64,000 nucleotides of DNA from Enhydrobacter aerosaccus. Its GTDB lineage: Bacteria; Pseudomonadota; Alphaproteobacteria; Reyranellales; Reyranellaceae. Location of the stretch: contig CAIKZO010000037.1 of the NCBI GenBank assembly GCA_903832005.1, positions 27,561 to 91,560 on the forward strand, written 5' to 3'. The translations under genes were made by a program, and so were the position numbers. Positions 60,870-64,000 of this stretch are shown in pieces (position 1 is the stretch's first letter; each line of letters begins with the position of its first letter). The notes beneath the pieces were generated by a model that was given only the letters and a program-made list of their open reading frames with translations, was not told where the DNA came from and made no database searches.

Positions 60870-61805
60870 ATGAAAGTCGGATTTATCGGTCTCGGCCTGA
60901 TGGGCTCGGGCATCTCGGCCAACCTGCAGAAGGCGGGACACGCCATGGTGGTGCACGACATGCGCCGCGCGGCGGCGGACAAACTGATCGCCAACGGCGC
61001 GGAGTGGGCGGCGTCGCCCAAGGAAGTGGCCGAGGCGTCGGAAGTCGTCTTCACCTCGTTGCCCGGCCCCCCTGAGTTCGAGGCGGTCGCGACCGGCAAG
61101 GACGGGCTGCTGTCCGGCCTGCAGCGCGGCCAGCCGGTGTTCGACTTCTCGACCAACTCGCCTACCCTGATCCGCCGCCTCGACCCGCTGTTCCGCGAGC
61201 GCGGCGCGCATCTCCTCGACAGTCCGGTGAGCGGCGGTCCGGGCGGCGCGGCGTCGGGCAAGATGGCGATCTGGGTCGGCGGCGACGAGGAGATCTACAG
61301 GCGCTATCGCCCGGTGCTCGACGGCGCCGGCGACCAGATCCTGCACATCGGGCCGATCGGCTCGGCCTCGGTCGCCAAGCTGGTCCACAACCTCTCGGGG
61401 TATGTCATCAACACTGCGCTGGCCGAGGCCTTCACCATGGGTGTGAAGGCCGGCGTCGACCCGGTTACCCTTTGGAAGGCGATCCGCCAGGGCGCCAATG
61501 GTAGAAGGCGTACATTCGATACCTTGGGCGAGCACTTCCTGCCCGGCCACTACGATCCGGCGCGCTTTGCGCTCAAGCTCGCCCATAAGGACGTTTCGCT
61601 GGCCACGCAGGTCGGCAAGGAAGTGGGCGTGCCGATGCGCCTGTCGAATCTGGCCCTCGAAGAGATGACCGAGGCTCTCGCGAGAGGCTGGGAAAAGCGC
61701 GATTCGCGCTCTTCCATGATTTTGCAGCAGGAGCGGGCCGGGCTCGAGTTCTCCGTCGACCCGGCGGAAATTGCAGCGATCCTCCGGGACAACGCCAACC
61801 ACTAG
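60870..61805 (+). CDS. Beta-hydroxyacid dehydrogenase (3-hydroxyisobutyrate dehydrogenase family)
   Basis: 311 residues from ATG 60870 with GCGAGGAGG about 6 nt upstream. Rossmann start MKVGFIGLGLMGSGISANL, substrate motif DSPVSGGPGGAASGKMAIWV, catalytic Lys in GSASVAKLVHNLSGYVINTA, and KLAHKDVSLATQVGKEVGVP near the end. Oxidises a 3-hydroxyacid such as 3-hydroxyisobutyrate, tartronate or similar with NAD(P). Follows a 272-nt spacer; monocistronic in appearance. Confidence 0.9.
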   Translation: MKVGFIGLGLMGSGISANLQKAGHAMVVHDMRRAAADKLIANGAEWAASPKEVAEASEVVFTSLPGPPEFEAVATGKDGLLSGLQRGQPVFDFSTNSPTLIRRLDPLFRERGAHLLDSPVSGGPGGAASGKMAIWVGGDEEIYRRYRPVLDGAGDQILHIGPIGSASVAKLVHNLSGYVINTALAEAFTMGVKAGVDPVTLWKAIRQGANGRRRTFDTLGEHFLPGHYDPARFALKLAHKDVSLATQVGKEVGVPMRLSNLALEEMTEALARGWEKRDSRSSMILQQERAGLEFSVDPAEIAAILRDNANH

Positions 61806-61982
61806 CGACGCAATTATTACCATCCTGTCACGCGGCGGGCGTTGCCGTGCGAGGGCCACGCTCTTACCATCGACTGCAACAATAGTTGGGGGACTTAGTA
61901 GGTTGGTGTGCAGTGAATGGCTCGGCTGCCGTGGGGGATACCGGCGCCGCCAACGCACGTGGCTGTCGGCTATAGTGCGGCC

Positions 61983-63704
61983 ATGACTCCCGTCACGTTC
62001 AACAACACGTTGGGCTGGCTGCACGCGCCACGCGGCGGCGTCGGGCGCGTCGGCGTGGTGATCTGCCCGAGCCTGATGGCCGACGCGCTGCTCAGCCACG
62101 TTTCGCTGCGCCTGCTGGCCGACAAGCTGGCCGAGGCGGGGTACTGGGCACTGCGCTTCGACTATCCCGGCACCGGCGACTCGACGGCCGAGGGCGACGT
62201 CGAGCCGCCCGAGGGTCACTGGAAAGCCTGGGTGAAGAGCATCGGCGATGCGGCCGACTGGCTGCGCGCGACGACCGGAACGAAGGACCTCGTGTTCTGC
62301 GGCGTGCGCGTTGGCGCCACGCTGGCGACCCTCGCCGCCGCCCAGCGCGACGACGTCGAGGGCATCATCCAGATCGCGCCCGTGATCCGCGGCAACTCCT
62401 ACGTGCGCCAGTGCCTGGTCCAGGCCCAGCTGCAGACCGGCCATCCGCTGCCGCCGGACGAGAACCTGGTGTTCTACGAATTCTCGCTCTCGCCGCGCAC
62501 CCTGGACGAGATTCGCCTCGTCGACCTGCGCAAGATGAAGTTCACCGGCGGCCGCAAGGTCGCGATCTTCCCGCGCTCGGAGTCGAAGCTGGTCGACGAA
62601 TGTATCCAGCGCTGGAGCGCCGACGGCGTGCAGGTCACGCGCGGCGAGTGGAAGAACCTCGAGCCGCTGATGCGCCATCTCGTGATCGAGGAGGATACGC
62701 TCGCCGACTGGAGCGATGTCATCGCCTGGCTGCAGAAGGCGGCGCCTTACGACGGCACGGTGAAGGCCGTGAACCCGCCGGCGACGCCGCTGAAGCTTCC
62801 GGGCGAGGGCTTCGTCGAGACGCCGATGCGCTTCGGGCGCCGCGGCCGCATCTTCGGCGTGCTCTGCCAGCCCGCGCAGGGACGGCCCGACCTCGCCGTC
62901 ATCATCACCAACTCGGGCCGCGATCCGCACTACGGCTCATGCCGCCAGTCGGTGACCTTCGCGCGCCAGCTCGCGCACAAGGGCATCGCCTCGATCCGCA
63001 TGGACTTCGCCGGCCTGGGCGACAGTCTCGGGCCGACGGGGCGCGAGCACCTGCTGACGCCGATGTTCGAGAGCGACCGCGTGCCCGACTTCAAAGGCGC
63101 GATCGACGAGCTGGAACGTCTGGGCTATCGCCGCTTCGCCGCCCAAGGACTGTGCGCCGGCGCCTACCACTCGCTGCATGCGGCGCTGAGCGAGCCGCGG
63201 CTGTCGGCGCTGATGCTGGTCAACATCCCGCTGTTCACGCTACCGGGCCAGGTGGTGATGAACTACCTCACCTATCGCGGCTCGACCCTGGCGCACTATG
63301 TCGAGCGCATGTTCAGCCTCGACGGGCTGAAACGGCTGATCGGCGGCAAGGTCGACCTCATGAACATCATCCGCGGTCAGCTGGCCCAGGCCCGCGTGCG
63401 GACCTCGGCCAAGGTCCAGAACGTCGCGGCAAAGGTCGGCATGGCCGACCGGCTGACGCCCGCCCAGCGCATGATCGCCGAGCTCTCGGCGCGCGGCGTG
63501 CGCACGCTCTTCCTGTTCTCCGAAGGTCAGTCCGAGATCGACGCTTTCGCCCAGGAGTTCGGCGCCGCCGGCGAGGGGCTCGCATCTTATCCCGGCACCG
63601 AGATGCGGGTGATCGAGCACATGGACCACGACATGAGCCACGCTCCCGGCCGCAAGGTCGGCCAGGGACTGATGGTCGACTTTATCGCGTCGCGAGCGCA
63701 ATAA
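61983..63704 (+). CDS. Tandem alpha/beta hydrolase protein
   Basis: 573 residues from ATG 61983, two alpha/beta-hydrolase domains in one chain. Domain 1 (residues 1-260): LGWLHAPRGGVGRVGVVICP, RFDYPGTGDSTAEGD; the elbow reads FCGVRVGATL, so Arg replaces the catalytic Ser and it is probably inactive. Domain 2 (from about 290): GVLCQPAQGRPDLAVIITNS, RMDFAGLGDSLG, elbow QGLCAGAYHSL with Cys as possible nucleophile. Resembles exosortase-associated hydrolases. An acyl carrier protein gene follows after 19 nt, suggesting thioester-linked substrates. Confidence 0.82.
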   Translation: MTPVTFNNTLGWLHAPRGGVGRVGVVICPSLMADALLSHVSLRLLADKLAEAGYWALRFDYPGTGDSTAEGDVEPPEGHWKAWVKSIGDAADWLRATTGTKDLVFCGVRVGATLATLAAAQRDDVEGIIQIAPVIRGNSYVRQCLVQAQLQTGHPLPPDENLVFYEFSLSPRTLDEIRLVDLRKMKFTGGRKVAIFPRSESKLVDECIQRWSADGVQVTRGEWKNLEPLMRHLVIEEDTLADWSDVIAWLQKAAPYDGTVKAVNPPATPLKLPGEGFVETPMRFGRRGRIFGVLCQPAQGRPDLAVIITNSGRDPHYGSCRQSVTFARQLAHKGIASIRMDFAGLGDSLGPTGREHLLTPMFESDRVPDFKGAIDELERLGYRRFAAQGLCAGAYHSLHAALSEPRLSALMLVNIPLFTLPGQVVMNYLTYRGSTLAHYVERMFSLDGLKRLIGGKVDLMNIIRGQLAQARVRTSAKVQNVAAKVGMADRLTPAQRMIAELSARGVRTLFLFSEGQSEIDAFAQEFGAAGEGLASYPGTEMRVIEHMDHDMSHAPGRKVGQGLMVDFIASRAQ

Positions 63705-63723
63705 TAGGCGCGGAGGAAACCTG

Positions 63724-63969
63724 ATGTCCGTTCGCAAGACCGTTCTCGAGCAGGTGGCCCTGGTGGCCGACCAGCAGCGCAAGACCATTCCGCCCCTGAC
63801 CGACGACATGCCGCTCGTCGGCTCCGGCCTCGACTCGCTTTGCATCGCGCTGATCGTGGCCAATCTCGAAGACGAGCTGGGTGTCGATCCCTTCGGTCTC
63901 GCGGGCGAGGTCGCCATGCCGGAGACACTCGGCGCTTTCGTCGACTTTTACGAAAAAGCCTCGGCCTGA
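63724..63969 (+). CDS. Acyl carrier protein
   Basis: 81 residues. Four-helix carrier fold; the phosphopantetheine attachment motif is GLDSL with Ser 39 (VGSGLDSLCIALIVANLEDE). AGGAAACCTG precedes ATG. Follows the double hydrolase by 19 nt, so a specialised carrier, not the fatty-acid-synthesis one, is likely. The rest of the cluster is beyond the right end of the window. Confidence 0.88.
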   Translation: MSVRKTVLEQVALVADQQRKTIPPLTDDMPLVGSGLDSLCIALIVANLEDELGVDPFGLAGEVAMPETLGAFVDFYEKASA

Positions 63970-63974
63970 TCCTT

Positions 63975-63998
63975 GGGACCGCGGGCCTCCAGGCCCGC
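63975..63998. repeat. REP-like palindrome, single unit
   Basis: GGGACC followed by the 18-nt palindrome GCGGGCCTCCAGGCCCGC (63981-63998), the same as the left unit of the pair at 52555-52616. It starts 5 nt after the acyl carrier protein stop and runs to the end of the window; it may continue outside. Confidence 0.85.
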
Positions 63999-64000
63999 TC

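Noticed and set aside
60594..62930. 778-residue minus-strand frame
   Set aside because: Antisense to the dehydrogenase and the double hydrolase, which both have clear family motifs.
1..64000. tRNA, rRNA, CRISPR, phage or insertion-sequence features
   Set aside because: None found: no repeat-spacer pattern, no transposase or integrase motifs, no recognisable tRNA arms.

Overview
The window is high-GC DNA with tightly packed genes, short ATGA-type overlaps, and frequent GTG/TTG starts. Gene content (many PepT-family ABC importers, LLM flavin monooxygenases, DUF1028, a polyhydroxybutyrate-type ketone pathway, GCGGGCCTCCAGGCCCGC palindromes) suggests a free-living soil or water alphaproteobacterium, perhaps Reyranella- or Bradyrhizobium-like. 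That placement is inferred from gene content only. I saw no rRNA, tRNA, CRISPR array, phage or intact insertion sequence.

Layout. 1-6.9 kb (+): peptide-type ABC importer 1 (permeases, two ATPases, binding protein) followed by an NDP-forming acyl-CoA ligase. 7.3-11.7 kb (-): ribokinase-like kinase and three LLM monooxygenases in one operon. 11.8-13.4 kb: MFS transporter and two small proteins. 13.5-22.6 kb (-): a nine-gene operon of two DUF4392 proteins, a complete peptide-type ABC importer, a 355-residue protein of unknown function and a UGSC-family selenoprotein. 22.75-31.0 kb (+): LysR regulator, four tandem DUF1028 proteins, two LLM monooxygenases, HAD hydrolase, DUF1330 protein and a redoxin selenoprotein. 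31.0-40.1 kb (-): frameshifted 3-hydroxybutyrate dehydrogenase, acetoacetate decarboxylase, PPK2, patatin, DUF445, EcsC, and an unusual P-type ATPase with two accessory proteins. 40.1-50.6 kb: mixed region with carbonic anhydrase, a sigma-54-preceded LLM gene, an orphan sugar permease, three paralogous small secreted two-cysteine proteins, LysR regulators and gene remnants. 50.7-56.1 kb (-): peptide ABC importer 3. 56.2-59.4 kb (+): livHMGF without a binding protein. 59.4-64 kb: lipoprotein, flavin reductase-like protein, beta-hydroxyacid dehydrogenase, double alpha/beta hydrolase and acyl carrier protein.

The most interesting part is 13.5-31.0 kb. Two divergent operons around a LysR gene each end in a gene with an in-frame UGA: U-G-S-C in one and U-P-Y-C (a redox UxxC motif) in the other. 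In both, the frame stays open and conserved after the UGA, and a perfect short hairpin lies about 20 nt downstream with G as the first loop base, as expected for a bacterial SECIS element. Between them are an importer, two tandem DUF4392 proteins, four DUF1028 Ntn-hydrolase-like proteins in an A-B-A-B order, and flavin monooxygenases. This looks like an uptake and catabolic system for an unknown, probably peptide-like or amide compound that depends on selenocysteine redox chemistry. A second theme is sigma-54: two paralogous LLM genes 13 kb apart carry matching -24/-12 elements so close to the ATG that the mRNAs would be leaderless.
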